NCBI GenBank assembly: GCA_021731185.1
Contig: JAKFXW010000012.1
Span: forward strand, 1-5,962
Direction: 5' to 3'
From: Gallionellaceae bacterium
GTDB lineage: Bacteria > Pseudomonadota > Gammaproteobacteria > Burkholderiales > Gallionellaceae
Length of the DNA: 5,962 nucleotides
Shown: in pieces, positions 1-5,398 of the stretch
Numbering within the stretch: the first letter of the stretch is position 1
Layout of the letters: each line of letters begins with the position of its first letter
Position numbers and translations under genes: made by a program
Notes under the pieces: model-generated
The model's input: only the letters and a program-made list of their open reading frames with translations
Told to the model about the DNA's origin: nothing
Database searches by the model: none

Positions 1-403
1 CCACATTAAATTCCAACATACCATCATTCAACAAAAGCACCGTGCCTTTGCTGACATCGTTGGGCAGCTCTTTGTAATCCAGACCCACGCCGTCCTGATC
101 GCCCAATTTTGTGCGTGCTGCATCAAGCGTAAAAATATCACCCTTGCTTAAAGTAATTTTATTTTTTTCAAATCGGCCAATACGAATTTTCGGGCCTTGC
201 AGATCAGCCAATATGCCGACGCTGCGACCGCAAACCAACGCGGCGGCGCGTACTCTTTCGGCACGATCAATATGATCTTGCGCGTTGCCATGTGAAAAAT
301 TCATACGAACCACATCGACCCCAGCCGAAATTAATTCTTCCAGCACGGCTTGAGTATCGGATGCCGGGCCCAGCGTAGCGACTATCTTGGTTCTACGTAA
401 CAT
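1..403 (-). CDS. pyk: Pyruvate kinase, N-terminal part (runs off left edge)
   Basis: Pyruvate kinase makes pyruvate and ATP from phosphoenolpyruvate and ADP in the cytoplasm. I translated this frame by hand from ATG at 403; 134 codons are visible and stay open to the window edge. It starts MLRRTKIVATLGPAS, the usual opening of the family. VRMNFSHG at residues 32-39 supplies the Arg, Asn and Ser that contact phosphate and the monovalent cation in known structures. DLQGPKIRIGRF at 67-78 closes the first barrel strands, and the B (lid) domain follows, with LLNDG at 124-128. The start is supported by AGGAG at 408-412, though the 4-nt spacing is short. The Leu-Gln...Lys...Ile signature of the DLQGPKIRI stretch is the set described for K+-independent pyruvate kinases. 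It is the last visible gene of the tkt-gap-pgk-pyk cluster, 93 bp after pgk. The rest of the gene lies outside the window. Confidence 0.96.
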   Translation of the reverse strand, partial: MLRRTKIVATLGPASDTQAVLEELISAGVDVVRMNFSHGNAQDHIDRAERVRAAALVCGRSVGILADLQGPKIRIGRFEKNKITLSKGDIFTLDAARTKLGDQDGVGLDYKELPNDVSKGTVLLLNDGMLEFNV

Positions 404-441
404 ACATCTCCTGTTTTTATTTTTCCGACTTATTGTTCTGT

Positions 442-473
442 TACTTTATTTTGGTACTTTATTTTGGCACTTT
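442..473. repeat. 13-bp tandem repeat between pgk and pyk
   Basis: The unit TACTTTATTTTGG occurs twice, exactly and back to back, at 442-454 and 455-467. A partial third copy, CACTTT, follows at 468-473. It lies in the 93-bp gap between the pgk stop and the pyk start. I see no hairpin with a T-tract and no convincing promoter there, so pyk is probably read through from pgk. The function is unknown; the repeat may simply be a replication-slippage product. Confidence 0.8.
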
Positions 474-496
474 GATACGACCTGCGTCATACAAAT

Positions 497-1681
497 TTAT
501 TTTGCGGCGCGCTGTTCCAAAATTTCTACAGCGGGTAATTTTTTGCCTTCGAGGAATTCAAGAAATGCACCGCCACCAGTTGAAATATAACTAACACGAT
601 CACTGATATTGTATTTAGCAATCGCCGCTAATGTATCGCCGCCGCCTGCCACAGAAAATGCCGGACTGTCGGCAATGGCCAAGCCAACGGTGCGCGTACC
701 ATGTCCAAACTGATCGAACTCAAACACGCCCAAGGGGCCGTTCCATACAATCGTGCCGGCTTTTTTCATGTAGCTGGCATAGGTTTTTGCAGTCTCGGGG
801 CCGATGTCAAAAATCATGTCATCATCGGCTACATCGACTACTTTTTTAACTATGGCAGGTTCTTTGGCATCAAATTTTTTGCCCACTACCACATCAGTTG
901 GCACGGGAATTTCGCGTCCTTGGGATTTCGCAGCTACCATCAAACGCTGCGCTTCTGGCACCAGATCAGCCTCATATAAAGACTTGCCGACGTTGTAACC
1001 CGCCGCTTTGATGAAGGTGTTGGCAATGCCACCACCAACGATGAGTTGATCGACGATGTGTGACAACGATTCCAGCACAGTTAATTTAGTTGAAACCTTG
1101 GAGCCGCCAACAATGGCAACCACTGGTGATGCCGGATTTTTCAAAGCCTTACCCAGCGCCTCCAACTCTGCTGCCAGCAGTGGCCCAGCACACGCAACGG
1201 GGGCATACTTTGCTACGCCGTGTGTGGAAGCCTGTGCGCGGTGTGCGGTACCAAAAGCATCCATCGCAAAGATGTCGCACAGCTTGGCCATTTTTTGACT
1301 GAGCTCATCATTATTCTTGCCCTCGCCTTTGTTGAAACGCACGTTCTCGAACAACACTGCTTCTCCGTCCGCAACGGTAAAGTTGCCGTCCAGCCAGTCT
1401 TTGATAACACGCACTTCTCGCCCCAGCAACTTGGATAAACACTTTGCAACAGGCTTTAATGAATCTGCTTCAGAATACACGCCTTCTTCAGGACGACCCA
1501 AATGCGACATCAACATCACTTTTGCACCCGCCCGCATTGCGTGCTGAATGGTTGGGAGCGAAGCGCGTATGCGCGTATCGTCGGTTACGCTGCCATCATC
1601 TGCTTGCGGTACATTTAAATCTTCACGAATCAAAATGCGCTTGCCCTTGAGGTTCAAGTCGGTCAGTTTTATTATGTTCAT
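497..1681 (-). CDS. pgk: Phosphoglycerate kinase
   Basis: Cytoplasmic enzyme transferring phosphate between 1,3-bisphosphoglycerate/ADP and 3-phosphoglycerate/ATP. It works forward in glycolysis and backward in the Calvin cycle and gluconeogenesis. The 394 residues match the usual bacterial length. N-domain substrate residues are visible: the signature ILIREDLNVP at 16-25, TRIRA at 36-40, SHLGRP at 59-64, ENVRF at 112-116 and DAFGTAHR at 141-148. The C-domain nucleotide site is also present: GGSKVSTK at 192-199, VWNGPLGVFE at 312-321, GGGDT at 346-350 and STGGGAFLEFLEG at 367-379. The catalytic Arg of the signature is Arg19. Start at ATG 1681 is fixed by homology (MNIIKLTDL), but its Shine-Dalgarno is weak: AGAAGA with 7-nt spacing. 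Upstream lies a large hairpin directly after gap, so translation or mRNA stability may be tuned here. No internal frameshift or missing key residue was seen. Confidence 0.99.
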   Translation of the reverse strand: MNIIKLTDLNLKGKRILIREDLNVPQADDGSVTDDTRIRASLPTIQHAMRAGAKVMLMSHLGRPEEGVYSEADSLKPVAKCLSKLLGREVRVIKDWLDGNFTVADGEAVLFENVRFNKGEGKNNDELSQKMAKLCDIFAMDAFGTAHRAQASTHGVAKYAPVACAGPLLAAELEALGKALKNPASPVVAIVGGSKVSTKLTVLESLSHIVDQLIVGGGIANTFIKAAGYNVGKSLYEADLVPEAQRLMVAAKSQGREIPVPTDVVVGKKFDAKEPAIVKKVVDVADDDMIFDIGPETAKTYASYMKKAGTIVWNGPLGVFEFDQFGHGTRTVGLAIADSPAFSVAGGGDTLAAIAKYNISDRVSYISTGGGAFLEFLEGKKLPAVEILEQRAAK

Positions 1682-1700
1682 AATGTTATCTTCTGTATGG

Positions 1701-1767
1701 GGACTAGGGGCTAGAGGTCAGGGACTAGAAATCCCTTAGCCTTTAGTCCCTAGCCTCTAGCCCCTGG
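1701..1767. repeat. Heptad-built inverted repeat (24-pair stem) in the gap-pgk spacer
   Basis: Positions 1704-1729 pair with 1742-1767 around a 12-nt loop (1730-1741). The core runs from 1706/1765 to 1729/1742: 24 positions with only one mismatch (1719/1752) and two G-T pairs; two more pairs extend the base. The stem is also built from 7-bp units. Read in steps of seven from 1701 it goes GGACTAG, GGGCTAG, AGGTCAG, GGACTAG, AAATCCC, TTAGCCT, TTAGTCC, CTAGCCT, CTAGCCC. The base of the hairpin touches the gap stop codon (1768-1770), and the pgk ribosome-binding region begins about 10 bp beyond the other side. No T-run follows on the minus strand, so it is not a classic terminator. In mRNA it could act as a processing or stability element between the two cistrons. 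It may also be a copy of a dispersed intergenic repeat; I cannot test that here. Confidence 0.9.
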
Positions 1768-2766
1768 TTACTTAGCGATATGCCGCACCAAGCGCATCAG
1801 GTTGCAGGTATAGCCATATTCGTTGTCATACCACGACACTACTTTGACGAAGGTAGGGTCAAGCGCGATGCCCGCCTTGGAATCAAAAATAGACGGGCTG
1901 GTATGGCCACGAAAGTCAGTAGACACCACATCATCTGAGGTGTAGCTCAACACGCCTTTCATTGCTCCTTCCGAGGCTGCTTTCATGGCCGCGCAAATTT
2001 CGTCGTAAGTAGCGGGCTTGTTGAGCTCGACTGTTAAATCAACCACGGACACATCCGAAGTGGGCACGCGAAAGGCCATGCCCGTCAGTTTTTTATTCAG
2101 TTCAGGAATCACCACACCCACCGCCTTGGCTGCGCCAGTCGAAGAAGGAATGATGTTTTCCAGAATGCCGCGACCACCGCGCCAGTCTTTAGCAGAGGGG
2201 CCGTCCACGGTTTTTTGTGTGGCTGTTGCCGCATGTACAGTGGTCATCAGACCACGCTTGATGCCCCAAGTGTCATTCAATACCTTGGCCACTGGTGCTA
2301 GACAATTGGTAGTGCAGGATGCCGCCGAAATAATATTTTCACTTTTATAAGTGACATGATTGACACCATACACAAACATGGGCGTGTCATCTTTGCATGG
2401 CGCAGATTGCACAACTTTCTTCGCGCCCGCTACGATATGTGCCTGACAGGTTTCCTTGGTCAGGAAAAAACCTGTGCATTCGATCACGATGTCTGCGCCC
2501 GCCTCGTTCCATTTTAATTGGGATGGATCTTTAACAGCGGTCAGGCGAATTTTTTTGCCGTTCACTACCAACGTGTTGCCCTCAACCACCACCGTACCAT
2601 TAAAGCGGCCATGCACGGAATCGTACTTAAGCATGTATGCTAGATAATCTGGCTCTAGCAAATCATTGATAGCGACCACCTCAATCTCAGGAAAATCTTT
2701 GATAGCCGCACGAAATACCATGCGACCAATGCGGCCAAACCCATTGATACCAACTTTAATTGTCAT
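1768..2766 (-). CDS. gap: Glyceraldehyde-3-phosphate dehydrogenase, type I
   Basis: Cytoplasmic tetrameric enzyme of the GapA type, converting glyceraldehyde 3-phosphate, phosphate and NAD(P)+ to 1,3-bisphosphoglycerate, reversibly. The 332 residues are the normal length. The Rossmann motif GINGFGRIGR is at 6-15, and Asp35 (AIND) sits at the end of the second strand, where it usually binds the adenosine ribose and favours NAD over NADP. The active site ASCTTNC places the nucleophilic Cys at 151, with the base His at 178 (TTVHAATATQKTVDGPS). WRGGRG at 195-200 and NIIPSSTGAAKAVG at 204-217 form the phosphate loop. SWYDNEYGY at 311-319 is the family ending. ATG 2766 is chosen from the MTIKVGINGFGRIGR start and a strong GGAG 6 nt upstream. 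It lies 136 bp after tkt and 86 bp before pgk. A Calvin-cycle role would require use of NADPH or NADH in the reverse direction; the sequence alone points to NAD preference. Confidence 0.99.
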   Translation of the reverse strand: MTIKVGINGFGRIGRMVFRAAIKDFPEIEVVAINDLLEPDYLAYMLKYDSVHGRFNGTVVVEGNTLVVNGKKIRLTAVKDPSQLKWNEAGADIVIECTGFFLTKETCQAHIVAGAKKVVQSAPCKDDTPMFVYGVNHVTYKSENIISAASCTTNCLAPVAKVLNDTWGIKRGLMTTVHAATATQKTVDGPSAKDWRGGRGILENIIPSSTGAAKAVGVVIPELNKKLTGMAFRVPTSDVSVVDLTVELNKPATYDEICAAMKAASEGAMKGVLSYTSDDVVSTDFRGHTSPSIFDSKAGIALDPTFVKVVSWYDNEYGYTCNLMRLVRHIAK

Positions 2767-2772
2767 AACGTA

Positions 2773-2782
2773 CTCCCCCCCC
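2773..2782 (-). promoter_or_regulatory. gap ribosome-binding site fused to a G8 homopolymer
   Basis: On the minus strand the sequence before the gap ATG reads eight G residues (2782-2775) followed by AG and a 6-nt spacer, TACGTT. The GGAG end is a strong Shine-Dalgarno match at good spacing. The G8 run directly upstream is unusual in an otherwise AT-rich spacer. Because the run adjoins the GGAG core without shifting its distance to ATG, a change in run length would extend or shorten the upstream flank rather than move the core. Confidence 0.8.
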
Positions 2783-2783
2783 A

Positions 2784-2836
2784 GATGTTTTAAAAAATTA
2801 GCTGTTTTAAAGAAATTAGATGTTTTAAGGAAATTT
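2784..2836. repeat. Three AT-rich 17-18-bp tandem repeats upstream of gap
   Basis: Three adjoining imperfect copies are seen at 2784-2800, 2801-2818 and 2819-2836, with consensus G(A/C)TGTTTTAA(A/G)(A/G)AAATT followed by A or T. Only 10 of the 53 bases are G or C. They sit between the tkt stop and the gap ribosome-binding site. The flank to 2864 continues AT-rich, with a short AAAGA/TCTTT inverted repeat at 2850-2864. Possible roles are an unstructured ribosome-recruiting leader for gap, a binding site for a nucleoid protein, or a neutral slippage product. No well-spaced promoter pair could be picked out, so an internal gap promoter is not claimed. Confidence 0.75.
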
Positions 2837-2902
2837 AAAATTAAACTTTAAAGAAAAAATCTTTACACGCTAGCTCATGAGCAGATGCCTGGCTGCAAGC
2901 TA

Positions 2903-4927
2903 TTACAGTACGCTCTTGGTGGCTTTGACCACGTTGTCTACCGTGAAACCAAAGTGTTTGAACAAATCGCCTGCGGGAGCGGACTCACCAAAGGTATCCA
3001 TACCCACTACGGCACCTTCAAGCCCTACGTATTTATGCCAGAAGCCTGTGATCCCCGCTTCGACTGCCACGCGCTTACTGCCTTTAGGCAACACGCTGTC
3101 TTTGTAAGACTGCTCTTGGCGATCAAACGCATTGGTGCAGGGCATGGACACCACACGCACGTGGATGCCTTCATCCGCCAACGTCTTCTGCGCTTGCATG
3201 GCTAATGCTACTTCAGAACCAGTGGCGATGATGATCGCTTGTGGTTTGCCCCCAGATGCAACTGAGGCCGCTTCTGACAACACATAGCCACCCTTGCGGA
3301 TATTGGCAATTTGCGCGTTGTCACGCTTCTGGAAGGTTAAATTTTGGCGGCTAAATATAAGACTGCTAGGGCCAGTTTTGCGCTCCACTGCACACACCCA
3401 AGAGACGGCTGATTCAACCGTATCACACGTCCTCCACACATCCATGTTGGGAATGTAGCGCAGGGTGGCGGTCTGCTCAACTGGTTGGTGCGTCGGACCA
3501 TCTTCACCCAAGCCGATGGAATCATGCGTGTACACAAAAATCACACGCTGCTTCATGAGTGCCGCCATACGTAAAGCATTGCGCGCATATTCCGAGAACA
3601 TCAAAAATGTGCCGCCGAAAGGCAATAGACCGCCATGCAAAGCCATACCATTCATAATCGCCGACATACCGAACTCACGCACGCCATAACTGATGTAGTT
3701 GCCAGGTGCTTTGCCATGTACATGTTTGCAGCCTACCCAATTGGTAAAGTTGGAACCCGTTAAGTCAGCCGAGCCACCGAGGAACTCAGGCAAAGCTGGA
3801 GCTAATGCGTTAATAGCATTCTGCGAGGCTTTGCGGGTGGCAATGGTCTCCGCTTTTTCGTTAGTTTTAGCGATGACATCAGCGGCAAATTGCGCCCAGT
3901 TAGCGGGCAAGTCACCACGCATACGCCGCTCAAATTCAGCCGCTTCTTTTGGAAAGGCGACGCGATATTCAGCGAATTTGTTGTTCCATAACTTTTCTGA
4001 ACCTTCGCCTTTGGTGCGTGCGTCCCAAGCCTTATACACATGCGCAGGAATTTCAAACGGCGGATATTTCCAGCCGATGTTCGCGCGCGTCGCCGCAATT
4101 TCTGCATCGCCCAATGCCGCGCCATGTACCTCGTGCGTATCGGCTTTGTTCGGCGCGCCCATACCAATAATCGTTTTGCAGCAAATCATAGTTGGCTTAT
4201 CGGTGATGCTTTTGCCTGCCACAATCGCCGCATCAATCGCAACTGGATCATGTCCATTGACTGAAATAACGTGCCAGCCATAAGACTCAAAGCGCTTGGT
4301 GGTATCATCAGTAAACCAGCCTTCAACATGGCCGTCGATCGAAATATTATTGTCGTCCCAGAACGCAATCAACTTACCCAAACCCCATGTGCCCGCCAAC
4401 GCGCAGGATTCGTGTGAGATGCCTTCCATCAAGCAGCCGTCACCGAGAAAAACATAAGTATGGTGATCGACAATCTCATGCCCAGGACGATTAAATTCAT
4501 TTGCCAATAATTTTTCCGCCATCGCCATGCCGACTGCGTTGGTGATGCCCTGACCCAACGGGCCTGTAGTTGTTTCCACGCCAGCGGTATAGCCGTATTC
4601 GGGATGCCCAGGAGTCTGTGAATGCAATTGGCGGAAGCGCTTCAATTCGTCCATCGGCAAATCGTAGCCAGACAAATGCAACAGCGCGTAAACCAACATC
4701 GAACCATGACCATTCGATAAAACAAAACGATCACGATCAGCCCACTTGGGATTCGCAGGATTGTGGCGTAGGTGGCGATTCCACAGCACATCGGCAATCT
4801 CTGCCATACCCATAGGCGCGCCGGGGTGGCCGGAATTGGCTTTCTGCACCGCATCCATTGCCAGAGCGCGAATTGCGCCAGTTATATCGTTGAATTTAGG
4901 GGGGGATACCTTACGTGCCGCTACCAT
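2903..4927 (-). CDS. tkt: Transketolase
   Basis: Thiamine-diphosphate enzyme that moves two-carbon ketol units between sugar phosphates in the pentose phosphate pathway and in Calvin/RuMP-cycle regeneration; cytoplasmic dimer. The 674 residues fit the family (about 660-670). The pyrophosphate domain shows KANSGHPGAPMG at 29-40 (His34), SNGHGS at 71-76 (His74), TGPLGQG at 121-127, and the metal/TPP motif GDG at 162-164 ending in DDNN at 191-194. HEVHG at 265-269 is the substrate-side histidine region. The pyrimidine domain has VREFGMSAIMNGMA from 416, with Glu418 the expected cofactor-activating Glu, and DGPTHQPVEQ at 476-485 with His480. A C-terminal domain follows from about 550. The start ATG 4927 has AGGAG 10 nt upstream and a plausible promoter about 75-100 bp upstream. 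It is the first gene of the cluster. Nothing is truncated and no key residue is missing. Confidence 0.99.
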   Translation of the reverse strand: MVAARKVSPPKFNDITGAIRALAMDAVQKANSGHPGAPMGMAEIADVLWNRHLRHNPANPKWADRDRFVLSNGHGSMLVYALLHLSGYDLPMDELKRFRQLHSQTPGHPEYGYTAGVETTTGPLGQGITNAVGMAMAEKLLANEFNRPGHEIVDHHTYVFLGDGCLMEGISHESCALAGTWGLGKLIAFWDDNNISIDGHVEGWFTDDTTKRFESYGWHVISVNGHDPVAIDAAIVAGKSITDKPTMICCKTIIGMGAPNKADTHEVHGAALGDAEIAATRANIGWKYPPFEIPAHVYKAWDARTKGEGSEKLWNNKFAEYRVAFPKEAAEFERRMRGDLPANWAQFAADVIAKTNEKAETIATRKASQNAINALAPALPEFLGGSADLTGSNFTNWVGCKHVHGKAPGNYISYGVREFGMSAIMNGMALHGGLLPFGGTFLMFSEYARNALRMAALMKQRVIFVYTHDSIGLGEDGPTHQPVEQTATLRYIPNMDVWRTCDTVESAVSWVCAVERKTGPSSLIFSRQNLTFQKRDNAQIANIRKGGYVLSEAASVASGGKPQAIIIATGSEVALAMQAQKTLADEGIHVRVVSMPCTNAFDRQEQSYKDSVLPKGSKRVAVEAGITGFWHKYVGLEGAVVGMDTFGESAPAGDLFKHFGFTVDNVVKATKSVL

Positions 4928-5000
4928 TTTTACTGATCTCCTGAATGATTCCTATGAAGTTTCTCGAGTGAGTCGGATGATTACAATTTCAAAGTCGACG

Positions 5001-5029
5001 ATTATGCCGCACCACTCTACTTAGGGCAA
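5001..5029 (-). promoter_or_regulatory. Predicted sigma70 promoter of the tkt operon
   Basis: On the minus strand a -35 box TTGCCC (5029-5024) is followed by a 17-bp spacer and a -10 box CATAAT (5006-5001). Each box matches consensus at four or five of six positions, and the spacing is ideal. Transcription would begin near 4994, giving a leader of about 67 nt before the tkt ATG. No other equally good pair was found close to tkt, so this probably drives tkt-gap-pgk-pyk. Confidence 0.6.
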
Positions 5030-5051
5030 CTGTCGAAAAAGCGCGCATTAA

Positions 5052-5086
5052 AAACTAACACATAAACAACACGTAAAAACAATCAC
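5052..5086. repeat. Three 9-10-bp direct repeats upstream of the tkt promoter
   Basis: AAACTAACAC (5052-5061), AAACAACAC (5064-5072) and AAACAATCAC (5077-5086) follow each other with start-to-start steps of 12 and 13 bp. On the tkt coding strand they read GTG-TT/AT-GTTT. They lie about 20-60 bp upstream of the predicted -35 box, a usual place for an activator site. No specific regulator can be named from the sequence. Confidence 0.5.
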
Positions 5087-5130
5087 TTCCAAATAGCGTA
5101 TCGGAATAATTTAATTGTAGTTTCTCTGAG

Positions 5131-5168
5131 AGGTGTGTTTGAAGGTGCTGAGTAGGTGAGCGCAAGTG
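5131..5168. repeat. Four AGGTG-type short repeats near helical spacing
   Basis: AGGTG begins at 5131, 5143 and 5154, and AAGTG at 5164, giving steps of 12, 11 and 10 bp. The units are only 5 bp, so chance is a real possibility. The regular spacing in the middle of a divergent promoter region is the only reason to list them. Confidence 0.3.
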
Positions 5169-5169
5169 A

Positions 5170-5180
5170 GGCAATTTGCC
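5170..5180. promoter_or_regulatory. Perfect 11-bp palindrome, possible operator
   Basis: GGCAA-T-TTGCC is a perfect inverted repeat around one central base. It falls between the two divergent promoters, directly after the AGGTG repeats. It could be a dimeric regulator half-site pair. No partner regulator is encoded in the window. Confidence 0.3.
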
Positions 5181-5181
5181 C

Positions 5182-5331
5182 ATGCATTATCGCAACGGCA
5201 TTTCCGCTAAATTTAACATTGAAAATGTAATACCTGTAGCTGATAGAGCTTGGCTCTATACAAATCCTATGAACTTTATACTTGTTTCAATGCCAGAGCT
5301 TTGCCAGCAAGTATTTTTTTCTATATCATGA
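5182..5331 (+). CDS. Possible 49-aa small ORF (weak)
   Basis: An open frame runs from ATG 5182 to TGA 5329-5331 and would encode MHYRNGISAKFNIENVIPVA followed by 29 more residues, including a Trp at 24 and a hydrophobic tail near FILVSM. The only ribosome-binding candidate is GAGG about 10 nt upstream. An in-frame stop lies at 5167-5169. The frame overlaps the predicted promoter of the downstream gene at its end. I recognise no family; it may well be a chance frame or a decayed remnant. Confidence 0.15.
   Translation: MHYRNGISAKFNIENVIPVADRAWLYTNPMNFILVSMPELCQQVFFSIS
5243..5259. repeat. Perfect hairpin with 7-bp arms
   Basis: ATAGAGC (5243-5249) and GCTCTAT (5253-5259) are exact reverse complements around TTG. 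The hairpin lies about 40 bp upstream of the predicted -35 box of the plus-strand gene. No T-run follows on the plus strand (ACAAATCC), so it is not an intrinsic terminator. It could be an operator. Confidence 0.5.
5301..5329 (+). promoter_or_regulatory. Predicted sigma70 promoter of the NrfJ-like gene
   Basis: TTGCCA (5301-5306) and TATCAT (5324-5329) are separated by exactly 17 bp, with a T7 run inside the spacer. This is a good match at ideal distance. Transcription would begin near 5336, leaving a leader of about 63 nt before ATG 5399. Confidence 0.6.
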
Positions 5332-5398
5332 ACAAAGTAACTGCTCGTTAATTACCCCAATCTTTGTACTTTCTAAATATATAAAGGCTCCCAAAAAT

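Larger units (their letters stand above)
4928..5398. other. Divergent intergenic region between tkt and the NrfJ-like gene
   Basis: This 471-bp stretch holds no well-supported gene. From left to right it contains the tkt ribosome-binding site (4938-4942), the tkt promoter (5001-5029), three AAAC-type direct repeats (5052-5086) and four AGGTG-type repeats (5131-5168). Then come a perfect 11-bp palindrome (5170-5180), a weak 49-codon reading frame (5182-5331), a perfect 7-bp-arm hairpin (5243-5259) and the plus-strand promoter (5301-5329). The density of short repeats suggests a regulated divergent promoter region, which is inference. Confidence 0.7.

Noticed and set aside
391..407. Second ATG at 405-407 (minus) next to the pyk start
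   Set aside because: It is out of frame, reaches a stop after four codons and directly adjoins the Shine-Dalgarno, so it cannot be used efficiently.
2018..2350. 110-codon plus-strand open frame
   Set aside because: Antisense shadow of gap, with no independent ribosome site or recognisable domain.
2846..2902. Possible terminator after tkt (TAGCT/AGCTA and GCAG/CTGC arms, then a T6 run on the minus strand)
   Set aside because: The arms are short and offset by an asymmetric bulge, and the T-run lies too far from the stem. Read-through into gap is more likely.
2885..3205. 106-codon plus-strand open frame over the tkt 3' end
   Set aside because: It mirrors the tkt C-terminal coding sequence on the opposite strand and is explained by codon bias.
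3699..4283. 194-codon plus-strand open frame
   Set aside because: It lies wholly inside tkt on the opposite strand. The tkt frame has intact motifs and full length, and the plus-strand product resembles no family.
4950..5277. 13-mer TCCTATGAANTTT present at 4950-4962 and 5265-5277
   Set aside because: Two copies with one difference in AT-rich DNA are compatible with chance. Neither copy has a consistent position relative to its promoter.
5282..5398. Upstream TTG start extending the NrfJ-like protein by 39 residues
   Set aside because: The extension overlaps the predicted promoter, has no convincing ribosome site and would place a clear signal peptide in mid-protein.
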